Shown piece after piece: positions 1-8,165 of a stretch of DNA of 64,000 nucleotides (positions are counted from its first letter, which is position 1; the number at the start of each line of letters is the position of its first letter). A program made the translations under genes and the position numbers. Where the stretch lies: contig NZ_JAVHUY010000033.1 in the NCBI RefSeq assembly GCF_031085175.1, positions 48,095-112,094 on the forward strand, given 5' to 3'. The notes under the pieces are model-generated. The model was not told the origin of the DNA, ran no database searches, and saw only the letters and a program-made list of their open reading frames with translations. This stretch comes from Phytohabitans maris. GTDB lineage: Bacteria; Actinomycetota; Actinomycetes; Mycobacteriales; Micromonosporaceae.

Positions 1-84
1 GACGCCGCTGGCATTTGCCAAGCGCCCCAACACATCCTCGGCCTGCACGGCGACACACTAGCCTCTCGCGGCACTACTGCGGTC

Positions 85-114
85 TTGACACTACTCTGGA
101 GTGCGGAGTAGTTT
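85..114 (+). promoter_or_regulatory. Promoter with embedded palindromic operator for the PadR gene
   Basis: A TTGACA -35 box (85-90) is followed after 18 bases by TAGTTT (109-114) as a possible -10. The inverted repeat ACTACTC (90-96) / GAGTAGT (106-112) fills the spacer. The GTG start of the regulator is at 121, about 7 bases after the -10, so the transcript would be leaderless or nearly so. PadR proteins commonly repress their own promoter through such dyads. The autoregulation is inferred. Confidence 0.55.
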
Positions 115-120
115 CCGTCC

Positions 121-453
121 GTGGATACCACGCAGTTGCTCAAGGGTGTGCTGGATCTCGCGGTCCTCGCCGTCCTCAAAGAGGAGGATGGGTACGGCTA
201 CGACATCCTGCGCCGCCTCCGCGCGGCCGGTCTCGGCGACGTCGGCGACGCCTCGGTCTACGGCACGCTGCGCCGGCTCTTCCAGGCTGGCTGCCTGACG
301 GCGTACGTGGTGCCGAGCGAGGAGGGCCCACACCGCAAGTACTACGCGCTGAACGAGATCGGTCGCGACCAGTTGCAGCGCTCCGGCAAGGTGTGGCGCA
401 CGTTCGCATCCACTATGGACACTCTGCTCGCGGATCGGGGGATGGTGGCGTGA
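121..453 (+). CDS. PadR family transcriptional regulator
   Basis: A 110-residue winged-helix regulator of the short PadR type. The N-terminal helix and wing run from about residue 5 to 85, with the family-typical GYGYDILRRL and a wing ending in KYYALNEIGRDQL. A short helix for dimerisation follows. The GTG at 121 is chosen because the -10 box lies immediately upstream and the protein starts exactly where family members do. Its stop overlaps the start of the membrane-protein gene at 450, the usual actinobacterial pairing of a PadR sensor with a HAAS-type membrane protein. The ligand is unknown. Confidence 0.9.
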   Translation: MDTTQLLKGVLDLAVLAVLKEEDGYGYDILRRLRAAGLGDVGDASVYGTLRRLFQAGCLTAYVVPSEEGPHRKYYALNEIGRDQLQRSGKVWRTFASTMDTLLADRGMVA

Positions 454-1430
454 ACGAGGTCGCCGACTACGTGGCACAGGTGCGCACCGCGCTCGCCGAC
501 CTGCCACCAGCCATCCGTGACGAGCTGCTCGACGACCTCCCGGAGCACCTGGCCGAGGTCGCCGCCGAGGGCGAGGGGTCGCTCACCGAGCGGCTGGGGC
601 CGCCCACCGCCTACGCCGCCGAGCTTCGGGCCGCCGCCGGCGCCCCCGCGGGCCGTGGCCGGATGCCGGCCATGGACGCCCGGCTGCACGACGTCGTGGT
701 CCAGGCCCGCGCCCGGCTCCAGGCCGCCGACGCCAAGACCGGACCCCTCATCGGGTACGAGAAGACGAGTGACTTCCTTCGCCTACTGCGACCCGCATGG
801 TGGGTCCTCCGTGGCTACCTCGCGGCGATGGCGGTCGCCTATCTGTTGAGCAATGGCCCGATCGGGTTGCTGCCCCGCTTCGAGATGGGCGACAGCACGG
901 TGGCCGGTGTGGTGGCGCTGGTGCTCTTCGTGATCGTGTCGATCTGGCTCGGTCGCCGGGGAAGCCGCCTGCCCCGGGTGCCCCGGCTGGTCCTCTGGGC
1001 CGGCATCGCCCTGCTGATGCTGCCGGCGGCGGTCAGCCTCTTCGAGGCCGACGAGGACGCGGTGCGCGAGCCATATCAAGGCGTCTCCGAGACTTACAAC
1101 GACGTCGGCTCGGTCTACGTCTACGACGAGCAGGGCCGCCCGCTGGTCAACGCGCGCGTCTTCGACCAGTTCGGCAATCTGGTCCAGCCCGGCGTCTGGT
1201 GGTGTCCCAACGAAGGTGGCGGGATGACCACGGAAGTCTTCCCGACATGCGCCAACCCGCAACCCGTCAACTGGCAACCCGCCTACGTCCCGCCCCCGCC
1301 GGCGCGGGGCATCCCGCAGAGCCCGAGCCCGGCACCGGAGCCGACCGCGTCGCCGGAGCCCGCGCCGGCTCCGACCGGCACGCCACAGCCCTCGGCCACC
1401 CCTACGCCGGCGCCGACCGCGACCGGATAG
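450..1430 (+). CDS. HAAS-domain membrane protein with proline-rich C-terminus
   Basis: A protein of 326 residues, starting GTG inside the GTGA overlap with the PadR stop. Residues 1-60 form a helical HAAS/DUF1700-like domain (alternating Leu/Ala/Glu with ELLDDLPEHLAE), which is often found in proteins encoded next to PadR regulators. Hydrophobic segments lie near residues 115-133, 150-168 and 178-198. The last 80 residues hold an extracytoplasmic section with WWCPNEGGG and a Pro/Ala/Thr/Ser-rich tail of PSPAPEP type. Function is unknown; it probably acts with the PadR protein in a membrane-stress circuit. Confidence 0.75.
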   Translation: MNEVADYVAQVRTALADLPPAIRDELLDDLPEHLAEVAAEGEGSLTERLGPPTAYAAELRAAAGAPAGRGRMPAMDARLHDVVVQARARLQAADAKTGPLIGYEKTSDFLRLLRPAWWVLRGYLAAMAVAYLLSNGPIGLLPRFEMGDSTVAGVVALVLFVIVSIWLGRRGSRLPRVPRLVLWAGIALLMLPAAVSLFEADEDAVREPYQGVSETYNDVGSVYVYDEQGRPLVNARVFDQFGNLVQPGVWWCPNEGGGMTTEVFPTCANPQPVNWQPAYVPPPPARGIPQSPSPAPEPTASPEPAPAPTGTPQPSATPTPAPTATG

Positions 1431-1516
1431 GCGCGGTCCGTGACCGGGGTGGCGGTGGACGGGGCGGCTCGCTAGGTTGCCACCGGCCGACTCGTGCACA
1501 CCTTGGAGGACCCGCC

Positions 1517-1951
1517 GTGACCGACCAGCAAGCCGCGCCACCGGCCGAGGAAGAGGGCGTCGCGCCAGCACCGGAGAAGAGGGGCGGCGCGAGCAAGGTG
1601 ATCATCGGTGTCGTGGGCGTGCTCGCGATCGTGGTCCTCGCGGTGGTCGCCGTCGTCGTGGTGCGCAACGTGCTCTCCGTCGACGACCCGACGCAGGACG
1701 CCAAGGCCGACGACTGCCTCGCCAACCTGCCGCAGGCCACGGCCGGCCAGGAGACCAGCGTCACCGACGCCAAGGTGGTGGCCTGCGACTCGGCCGACGC
1801 CAAGTACGCGGTGGTGGGCCGGGTCGACGACGTCTCGGCGGCGCAGGCCTCGGTCGACGAGGTCTGCGCGGCGTACGCGGAGACGACGATGCGCTTCTAC
1901 GCGATTCCGGCCGGCGGCCAGGGTTACGTGCTCTGCCTGAAGCCCGCCTGA
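1517..1951 (+). CDS. Single-pass membrane protein, LppU-like
   Basis: A protein of 144 residues, GTG start preceded by GGAGGA at 1505-1510. A charged N-terminus is followed by one strong membrane helix at about residues 27-49. The extracytoplasmic domain has three cysteines (DDCLANL, VVACDS, EVCAAY) plus a near C-terminal VLCLKPA, so four that could form two disulfides. This resembles small actinobacterial LppU/septum-associated proteins of unknown function. It lies 86 bases after the HAAS gene and may be a separate transcription unit. Confidence 0.65.
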   Translation: MTDQQAAPPAEEEGVAPAPEKRGGASKVIIGVVGVLAIVVLAVVAVVVVRNVLSVDDPTQDAKADDCLANLPQATAGQETSVTDAKVVACDSADAKYAVVGRVDDVSAAQASVDEVCAAYAETTMRFYAIPAGGQGYVLCLKPA

Positions 1952-1974
1952 TCATCTTTCCCCAGCGACAGCGG

Positions 1975-2006
1975 GGCGTACACAGCGCGACAGGGAGGTG
2001 TACGCC
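1975..2006. terminator. Inverted repeat after the LppU-like gene
   Basis: GGCGTACAC (1975-1983) and GTGTACGCC (1998-2006) form 9-bp arms around a 14-base loop, 24 bases after the stop codon. The position suits a terminator, but no T tract follows. It could equally be an operator for the downstream hydrolase gene. Confidence 0.3.
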
Positions 2007-2115
2007 ACGCCGCCGTTGTCTTTCCCCAGCCCGGTACGGCATGGCAGGCTACGCGCACCGCAAGAACGCCACTGTGCGACCAGCCAACGATGACTGACCG
2101 GCAGGAGGACGGCCC

Positions 2116-2799
2116 ATGGGCGAGATGGTTAGCTACCAGAGCAATGGCGGGAGCAGTGAGGGATATCTCGCCCTGCCGTCCGCCCCGGGCGCTTCAGCCG
2201 TCGTGGTGATCCAGGAGTACTGGGGGCTGGTGCCGCACATCATCTCGCTCACCGAGCGGTTCGCCGAGGCGGGTTTCGTGGCGCTGGCGCCCGACCTCTA
2301 CCACGGCAAGCACACCACTGAGCCGGACGAGGCCGGCAAGCTCATCATGGGCCTCGCGATGGACCAGGCCGCCAAAGACATCGCCGGCGCCGCGGCGTAC
2401 CTCGCCGGGCGGCCGGAGACCGGCGGCAAGGTGGGAGCGGTCGGCTTCTGCGCCGGCGGCAGCCTCGCGCTCTGGTCGGCCACGCTCTCGACCGAGATCG
2501 TGGCTACGGTCGGCTTCTACCCGGTGCTCCCCTGGGAGCGGATGCGCCCGGACTGGTCGGGCTACGCCGGAAAGTCGGCGGCCATCCACTGCTCCGAGGC
2601 CGACGGCACCTCGGCGGCCGAGGGTGTGCAGCTGGCCCGGCGCTCGGTCGAGGCGGCCGGCGGCGACTGCGTCCTGTACGACTACCCCGGCACCAAGCAC
2701 GCCTTCTTCAACGACGACCGGCCCGAGGTCTTCGACCGGGAGGCGGCCGCCACCTCGTGGGCCCGCACGCTCGACTTCTTCCGTACCAAGCTTGGCTGA
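2116..2799 (+). CDS. Dienelactone hydrolase family protein
   Basis: An alpha/beta hydrolase of 227 residues, the usual size of the family. The nucleophile elbow GFCAGGS places Cys112, and Asp163 (EADGTS) and His195 (KHAFFND) complete the Cys-Asp-His triad typical of dienelactone hydrolases. There is no signal peptide, so it is cytoplasmic. The ATG at 2116 follows AGGAGG at 2103-2108. The natural substrate cannot be told from sequence, and no aromatic-degradation genes are nearby. Confidence 0.9.
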   Translation: MGEMVSYQSNGGSSEGYLALPSAPGASAVVVIQEYWGLVPHIISLTERFAEAGFVALAPDLYHGKHTTEPDEAGKLIMGLAMDQAAKDIAGAAAYLAGRPETGGKVGAVGFCAGGSLALWSATLSTEIVATVGFYPVLPWERMRPDWSGYAGKSAAIHCSEADGTSAAEGVQLARRSVEAAGGDCVLYDYPGTKHAFFNDDRPEVFDREAAATSWARTLDFFRTKLG

Positions 2800-2834
2800 C
2801 CGCCATAAGCCGAGTAACCCGTACCCCCGATGAG

Positions 2835-3548
2835 GTGGCCGACCACGCGCGGCGGTCGGCCACGCTCGCGGACCTCGACGCCGCCGTCTCGGACTGCTTC
2901 GCCTGCCCGCGGCTGGTGAGCTGGCGCGAGGAGGTCGCCGCGACAAAGCGGGCGTCCTTTCGCGACCAGGTGTACTGGGGCCGGCCGGTGCCCGGCTTCG
3001 GCGCGGGCGACGCCCGGCTCGCGATCCTCGGCCTGGCGCCCGCCGCCCACGGTGGCAACCGCACCGGCCGGATCTTCACCGGCGACCGCTCCGGCGACGT
3101 GCTCTTCGCCGCGCTGCACCGGGCCGGCCTCGCCAACCAGGCCACCAGCGTCTCCCGCGACGACGGGCTGGCGCTGCGCGACACCCGCATCTTCGCCGCC
3201 GTGCGCTGCGCGCCGCCGGACAACAAACCCACCCCCGGCGAACGGGACACCTGCGCGCCGTGGCTGCACCGCGAGGTCGAGCTGGTCAAACCCACGCTGC
3301 GGGTGGTGGTCGCGCTGGGCGCGTTCGCCTGGGCCGCGTGGTGGCCGACCATGGCCGTCGGGTACGGGGTGCGCCCGCCCACGCCCCGCCCGGCGTTCGG
3401 GCACGGGGCCCGGTGGAGCGGCGACGGCGTGCCGACGCTGCTCGGTTGTTACCACGTCAGCCAGCAGAACACCTTTACCGGGCGGCTCACACCCGCGATG
3501 CTGGACGATGTGTTCGCCGCCGCGAAGCACCTCGCGGGGTTGGCCTGA
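2835..3548 (+). CDS. Uracil-DNA glycosylase, family 5 (UdgB-like)
   Basis: Removes uracil or other deaminated bases from DNA. The protein carries the Cys-x-x-Cys of the iron-sulfur cluster near the N-terminus (DCFACPR), further cysteines in VRCAPP and DTCAPW, motif [14 protein letters not shown] lacking the catalytic Asp/Asn of family 1, as expected for family 5, and the C-terminal [13 protein letters not shown] at 2835 is chosen because homologous sequence begins shortly afterwards. An in-frame GTG at 2757 exists but would overlap the upstream hydrolase by 43 bases. The exact start is uncertain. Confidence 0.88.
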   Translation: MADHARRSATLADLDAAVSDCFACPRLVSWREEVAATKRASFRDQVYWGRPVPGFGAGDARLAILGLAPAAHGGNRTGRIFTGDRSGDVLFAALHRAGLANQATSVSRDDGLALRDTRIFAAVRCAPPDNKPTPGERDTCAPWLHREVELVKPTLRVVVALGAFAWAAWWPTMAVGYGVRPPTPRPAFGHGARWSGDGVPTLLGCYHVSQQNTFTGRLTPAMLDDVFAAAKHLAGLA

Positions 3549-3607
3549 GACCGGGCGGTACGGTTACAGGCACGCCCGACGATTGACATTCCGGACATAA
3601 CGCTGAG

Positions 3608-4303
3608 ATGACTCCTGGTTCGCTGCGCAGATGGTGGCCACTGGCCGCGGTCGTCCTGCTGCTCGCCCTCGCGGCCGTCGCCGCCGCGCACTCCTCGCCG
3701 CAGATCGGGCGGGTCGACGAGCCGCCGGTCGACGCCCCCGCGCGCCAGTTCGAGGAGCGGGAGGTGCCGCCGACTCCCCAGCCCGGTGACATCGTCGCCG
3801 CCGACCCGACCGAGGTGCCCGGCTGGCTCGGCACGGTCGCGCTGGTCATCGGCGCCGCCGTCCTCGCCGTACTCCTCGGGGTGATGGTCTGGACCCTCGC
3901 CCGTGAGGTGGGGCGCCGGCGCTGGCGCGGCAAGATGCCACCGCGCCAGCTGAGCCGCACCGCGAGCGCCGAGGAGGTCGTCGCCGCGCTCGACGCCGGC
4001 CTCGTCGACCTCTCGGACGCCGACCTCGACCCGCGGCGCGCGGTGATCGCCTGCTGGCTGCGGCTGGAGCAGGCGGCGGCCGCGGCCGGCACCCCGCGCC
4101 AGGCTGCCGACACCCCCACCGACCTGGTCACCCGGCTGCTCGGCGAGCACAACGTCAGCCGGGACGTGCTGGCCCGCTTCGCCGACGTCTACCGCGAGGC
4201 GCGGTATGCCACGCACACCGTCGACGAGCGGATGCGCGAGCAGGCCCGCGCCGCCCTCCAGCGCCTCCGCGCCGAGCTGACCACGGAGGTGGCCCGGCCG
4301 TGA
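3608..4303 (+). CDS. DUF4129 domain membrane protein
   Basis: A protein of 231 residues with an N-terminal signal anchor (about residues 10-28), an outside loop rich in Pro, Glu and Asp, a second membrane helix at about 77-100, and a cytoplasmic DUF4129 domain (about 115-205, with DPRRAVIACWLRLEQA and the following Arg/Ala helices). In actinobacteria this protein is encoded with a MoxR ATPase and a DUF58 protein, as here. It is the first gene of a five-gene unit ending at 7990. Confidence 0.85.
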   Translation: MTPGSLRRWWPLAAVVLLLALAAVAAAHSSPQIGRVDEPPVDAPARQFEEREVPPTPQPGDIVAADPTEVPGWLGTVALVIGAAVLAVLLGVMVWTLAREVGRRRWRGKMPPRQLSRTASAEEVVAALDAGLVDLSDADLDPRRAVIACWLRLEQAAAAAGTPRQAADTPTDLVTRLLGEHNVSRDVLARFADVYREARYATHTVDERMREQARAALQRLRAELTTEVARP

Positions 4304-4470
4304 GTGAGCGGAGTGAGCGAACCATTGGGTTCAGGGCGGTTGGAGCCTCGCGGCCGCCCGCAGCGAAGCGAGGACGGCCGTGAGCGAGCGGAGTGAGCGA
4401 ACCATTGGGTTCAGGGCGGTTGGAGCCTCGCGGCCGCCCGCAGCGAAGCGAGGACGGCCGTGAGCGAAGC
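4300..4470 (+). repeat. 80-bp tandem duplication spanning a gene junction
   Basis: Two copies of an 80-bp unit sit head to tail (4300-4379 and 4380-4459), differing at one early position (GTGAGTGAGCGG versus GTGAGCGAGCGG). A third partial copy begins at 4460 with GTGAGCGAAGCGAG. Each copy starts with GTGAGYGAGC, so each brings a possible start codon. The last one is the start of the next gene and the first contains the stop of the DUF4129 gene. GTGAGCGAGCGGAGTGAGCG is itself a partly self-complementary motif. Confidence 0.9.
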
Positions 4471-5050
4471 GAGCATCGACGACCTGCTCGGCCACGAGGA
4501 GGAGCCGCCGCCGCGGCGGCCCAAGCGGATGGCGACCGACGCCGGCTGGTGGATCCGTACGCTGCTGACGGCCGGGGGGCTCGCGGCGGTCGCCGTGTTC
4601 GGCATGCGGATGGCCGGGCTGACGCTGGCGATCCCGCTCGCGTTCGCCGGCTGCCTCGCCCTGCTCCTGCTCCGCCGGGTGGTCGCGCTGGTCTCCGCGC
4701 CGCCGCTGGTCAAGGCGGGCCTGCGCCGCGCCCGGGACGAGGAGAGCGGCATGTACAACTGGGCCGCCAGCCAGGACGCGCTCCGCCTCGCGGTGCACCG
4801 CTGGGAGGTGCCGCTGGGCTGGTCGCGCCGCGAAGACGCCGAGCGCTACCTGCGTACCGTGCCGAAGATGCTCCGCGAGCTCACCGACGAGCGGCTGCGG
4901 CAGCGCCATGGCCTTACCATCGCCAGCGACCCGAAGAGCGCCCGAGTGCTCCTGGGTGAAGAGTTGTGGACCCTCCTGACCACCCCGGTCAAGCGCCCGC
5001 TGGCGCCGCGCGAGCTGGCGGCGTCCGTCTCCCGACTGGAGAAGCTATGA
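4460..5050 (+). CDS. Two-helix membrane protein of the MoxR/DUF58 operon
   Basis: A protein of 196 residues with an acidic, proline-containing N-terminus, two membrane helices (about 33-52 and 54-73) and a basic cytoplasmic C-terminal domain of about 120 residues. I do not recognise a named family. It always-together context (DUF4129 before, MoxR overlapping by ATGA after) suggests a structural or regulatory partner of the MoxR complex. The GTG at 4460 lies inside the third, partial copy of the 80-bp tandem repeat, so earlier repeat copies also offer in-register GTG codons. Confidence 0.7.
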   Translation: MSEASIDDLLGHEEEPPPRRPKRMATDAGWWIRTLLTAGGLAAVAVFGMRMAGLTLAIPLAFAGCLALLLLRRVVALVSAPPLVKAGLRRARDEESGMYNWAASQDALRLAVHRWEVPLGWSRREDAERYLRTVPKMLRELTDERLRQRHGLTIASDPKSARVLLGEELWTLLTTPVKRPLAPRELAASVSRLEKL

Positions 5051-6096
5051 GTGAGCAAGTCCAACCGGTGCCGGTGTACGAGGTGGGCCGCCTCGCCCAC
5101 GCCGTGCTGGACACGGTCGGCACGGTGGTGGTGGGCAAGCGCGGCGCCTTGGAGCTGGTGCTCTCCGGCATCCTCGCCGGCGGCCACGTGCTCCTCGAAG
5201 ACTTCCCCGGGCTGGGCAAGACGCTGACCGCGCGCTCGTTCGCGCAGGCGCTGGGGCTCGACTTCCGGCGGCTGCAGTTCACGCCCGACCTGCTGCCCGC
5301 CGACGTCACCGGCTCCTTCCTGTACGACCAGCGCAGCTCCGACTTCACGTTCCGCGCCGGGCCGGTCTTCACCAACCTGCTGCTCGCCGACGAGATCAAC
5401 CGCACGCCCCCGAAGACCCAGGCCGCCCTGCTGGAGGCGATGCAGGAAAAGCAGGTCTCGGTCGAGGGCGTCACGTACCGGCTCGACGAGCCCTTCCACG
5501 TGCTCGCCACCGCCAACCCGATCGAGTACGAGGGCACCTACCCGCTGCCCGAGGCGCAGCTGGACCGGTTCCTGCTGCGGGTCTCGTTCGGCTACCCGGC
5601 CCGCGAAGAGGAGTGGGACGTGCTGCGCCGCCGCATGTCCCGCCGCCGCGAGGAGGCCGAGCTCCAGGCCGTGGTCGATCCCCGTACGCTGCGCGGGATG
5701 CAGGCCGCCCTGGAAGACATCGCGGTCGAAGACTCGATCGGGCGGTACATCGTGGACCTGACCGCCGCCACCCGCGAGCATCCCTCGGTGCTCGTCGGCG
5801 CCTCCCCGCGCGGCTCGCTGGCGCTGCTGCTGCTCGCCCGGGCCCGGGCCGCGCTCGCCGGGCGCGACTTCGTGATCCCGGAAGACGTCAAGGAGGTGGC
5901 CGCGCCGGCCCTGGCCCACCGCATCACCCTCCGCCCCGAGATGTGGCTGCGCCGCGTCGATCCGTCCTTTGTGGTCGGTGAGGTGCTGGAGAAGGTACCG
6001 GCGCCGGCGAGCGGGGCCCTCCCCACGTACGCGGCCGGCTTCGGCGGGCCCGAGCCGGGCGCGCGGATCACCGAGTCGCTCGAGCCCGGCCGGTGA
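5047..6096 (+). CDS. MoxR family AAA+ ATPase
   Basis: A protein of 349 residues. Walker A is at about 55-62 (FPGLGKT) and Walker B at about 112-118 (LLLADEINRTPPKTQ, the MoxR signature). A sensor region with ATANPIEYEGTYPLPEAQLDRF and a C-terminal lid follow. MoxR ATPases act as chaperone-like remodelers of von Willebrand A or DUF58 client proteins; the DUF58 gene overlaps directly downstream. The ATG at 5047 overlaps the previous stop (ATGA). Confidence 0.93.
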   Translation: MSEQVQPVPVYEVGRLAHAVLDTVGTVVVGKRGALELVLSGILAGGHVLLEDFPGLGKTLTARSFAQALGLDFRRLQFTPDLLPADVTGSFLYDQRSSDFTFRAGPVFTNLLLADEINRTPPKTQAALLEAMQEKQVSVEGVTYRLDEPFHVLATANPIEYEGTYPLPEAQLDRFLLRVSFGYPAREEEWDVLRRRMSRRREEAELQAVVDPRTLRGMQAALEDIAVEDSIGRYIVDLTAATREHPSVLVGASPRGSLALLLLARARAALAGRDFVIPEDVKEVAAPALAHRITLRPEMWLRRVDPSFVVGEVLEKVPAPASGALPTYAAGFGGPEPGARITESLEPGR

Positions 6097-7451
6097 CCGT
6101 CCTCCGGCCCGCCGTGCCGGAGGTAGAGGCGAGCGGCGAGTTCCTCGACAGCCAGCCCGAGTGGGCGCCCACCCGGGCGCTCGGACGGGCCGTGCTGGTG
6201 ACCGGGCTGCTGCTGATCGCCGGGGTGCTGGCCGGCCGGGTCGACCTGGTGGTGCTGGCCATCCCGTTCGCGCTGGGCACCGCCGTGGCGCTGCACCGCC
6301 GGCCCCGGGAGCGGCCGCGGATCGCGCTCGACGTCGACGAGGGCTACCTCGTGGAGGGCGCCGAGGCCCTGGCCGCGGTGACCGTCGGCAACCCGGACCC
6401 ACCCGCGTACGACCTGGTGGTGGTCCGCACCCGCATCCCGCGCTGGCTGCGGATCAAGGACGGTGACCGGCCGGTGGCGCTCACCCTCGCGCCGGGCGCG
6501 GTCGACCAGGTGGAGCTGCGCGGCACGGCGCTGCGGTGGGGCCGCCACCCCCTCGGCCCGGCCGCCGCGCGGGCCGCCGCGTGTGACGGGCTGCTGGTCA
6601 GCCGGCCGGGCGTCGCCTACGAGCAGGACGTCAAGGTGTACCCGGTGACCGAGCCCTTCGACGCCGACGAGGCCATGCCGCGCGCGGCCGGGCTGGTCGG
6701 CGGCCACCGGTCGCGGCGCCCGGGCGAGGGTGGCGAGCTGGCCGGGGTACGCGTCTTCCAGCCCGGCGACCGCCTGCGCCGCATCGACTGGCGGGTCTCG
6801 CTCCGGGCCCGGCAGCTGCACGTGGCCGCCACCCTCTCCGACCGCGACGCCGAGGTGGTGCTGCTGCTCGACGTCCTCGCCGAGGCGGGCGGATCCGGCG
6901 GCGTCGGGGGTACCGCCTCCGTGCTCGACACCACCGTGCGGGCAGCCGCCGCGATCGCCGAGCACTACCTGCACCGCGGCGACCGGGTCTCCCTGCTGGA
7001 GTACGGCACCTCCGCCCGCCGCCTGCGCCCCGCCACCGGCCGCCGGCAGTACCTGACCGTGCTGGAGTGGCTCCTCGACGTCGAGGCCCAACCTTCCCCG
7101 TACGAGCCGTACGAGCAGGTCTTCGGCCTGCACCTGCTCTCCTCGGACGCGCTCGTGGTGGTCTTCACCCCGCTGGTCGACGGGCGCTCGGCGGAGATGC
7201 TCGCCCGGCTGGCCCGCGCCGGCCGGTTCGTGCTGGCGGTCGACACGCTGCCGGAGGGGGTCACCCCGGACCGCCGCAGCGACTGGACCGACGTGGCTCA
7301 CCGGCTCTGGCGGCTGGAGCGCGACAACACGATCGGTCAGCTGCGCGAGCACGGGGTACCGGTGGTCCGCTGGGCCGGCGCCGGCAGCCTCGACCTGGTC
7401 CTGCGCGACGTCGCCCGGATGGCCTCGGCGCCGAAGGGGGCACTGCGGTGA
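6093..7451 (+). CDS. DUF58 domain protein
   Basis: A protein of 452 residues with two membrane helices at about 29-62, a beta-rich middle, and the DUF58 signature FQPGDRLRRIDWRVSLR at about residues 223-239. A von Willebrand A-like fold follows (VVLLLDVLAEAG, then VVVFTPLVDGR). Start GTG overlaps the MoxR stop. DUF58 proteins are the expected clients of the neighbouring MoxR ATPase. The cellular role is not established. Confidence 0.9.
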   Translation: MTVLRPAVPEVEASGEFLDSQPEWAPTRALGRAVLVTGLLLIAGVLAGRVDLVVLAIPFALGTAVALHRRPRERPRIALDVDEGYLVEGAEALAAVTVGNPDPPAYDLVVVRTRIPRWLRIKDGDRPVALTLAPGAVDQVELRGTALRWGRHPLGPAAARAAACDGLLVSRPGVAYEQDVKVYPVTEPFDADEAMPRAAGLVGGHRSRRPGEGGELAGVRVFQPGDRLRRIDWRVSLRARQLHVAATLSDRDAEVVLLLDVLAEAGGSGGVGGTASVLDTTVRAAAAIAEHYLHRGDRVSLLEYGTSARRLRPATGRRQYLTVLEWLLDVEAQPSPYEPYEQVFGLHLLSSDALVVVFTPLVDGRSAEMLARLARAGRFVLAVDTLPEGVTPDRRSDWTDVAHRLWRLERDNTIGQLREHGVPVVRWAGAGSLDLVLRDVARMASAPKGALR

Positions 7452-7990
7452 TCGCCCGCATCACGTACGTGCTGTCCCGGGCCACCGCCGGGCCGCTGCT
7501 GGCCCGCGCGGGCGTCTTCGCGGTCGCGCTGGCCGCGCTCGTGGTCGGGTTCCCGGCGGAGATGCGCGCCGGCTACTTCACCGGCGTACTGGTGATCCTG
7601 GCCGGCGCCGCCGCGATCCTCCCGCGCAGCCCGCTGGTCACCCTCGCGATCCTGGTGGCGGTCGCCGGCTGGGTGATCTCCACGATCTGGTACGAGGACC
7701 CGGTCGAGCTCTGGCGGCTGATCGCGCTGGCCTCGTTCCTCTACCTGACCCACAGCCTGGCCGCGCTCGCCGCGCTCCTGCCGTACGACGCGCACATCCC
7801 GGCCGAGGTTACCGTCCGGTGGCTCTCCCGGGCCCTGGCGGTGGTGCTCGGCGCCGCGGTGCTCACGGTGCTCCTGCTCAGCGCCGCCAACCAGGGTGGC
7901 GAGCGCGACCTGCTCCCGGCCGCGCTGGCCGGGCTCGCGGTGGCGGTCGGCGCCACGGGCCTGCTCGCCTGGCTGCTGCGCCGCCGCTGA
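7448..7990 (+). CDS. Polytopic membrane protein ending the MoxR/DUF58 operon
   Basis: A protein of 180 residues, starting GTG inside the DUF58 stop overlap. It is almost wholly hydrophobic, with about six predicted membrane helices broken by short loops, and ends LLAWLLRRR. No known domain is recognisable. Position and translational coupling tie it to the MoxR/DUF58 complex. A large hairpin starts 18 bases after its stop. Confidence 0.75.
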   Translation: MIARITYVLSRATAGPLLARAGVFAVALAALVVGFPAEMRAGYFTGVLVILAGAAAILPRSPLVTLAILVAVAGWVISTIWYEDPVELWRLIALASFLYLTHSLAALAALLPYDAHIPAEVTVRWLSRALAVVLGAAVLTVLLLSAANQGGERDLLPAALAGLAVAVGATGLLAWLLRRR

Positions 7991-8007
7991 GCGCCCACCT
8001 GCCCAAA

Positions 8008-8067
8008 GCGGTGATCAAAGCTCCCGTCAAGTCGCTAGAACGACTTGAAGGGAGCTTTGATCACCGC
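8008..8067. terminator. Long hairpin, copy 1 of a repeated terminator family
   Basis: Arms 8008-8034 and 8041-8067 are complementary over 27 positions with a single mismatch, around the loop CTAGAA. The core GTGATCAAAGCTCCC and the loop-flanking TCAAGTCG and CGACTT are shared with the hairpin at 9534-9589. It lies right after a five-gene operon and before the NADH dehydrogenase gene, so it probably terminates transcription. No T tract is present. Confidence 0.7.
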
Positions 8068-8165
8068 GACTCCGAGAGATCGCGGGGTAGTCGCCGTCAC
8101 AACCGTCGTATCGGCGGTCACAGATGGCGGCATGGGCCAGGTGTAACGGCGCACACAGGGGAATG

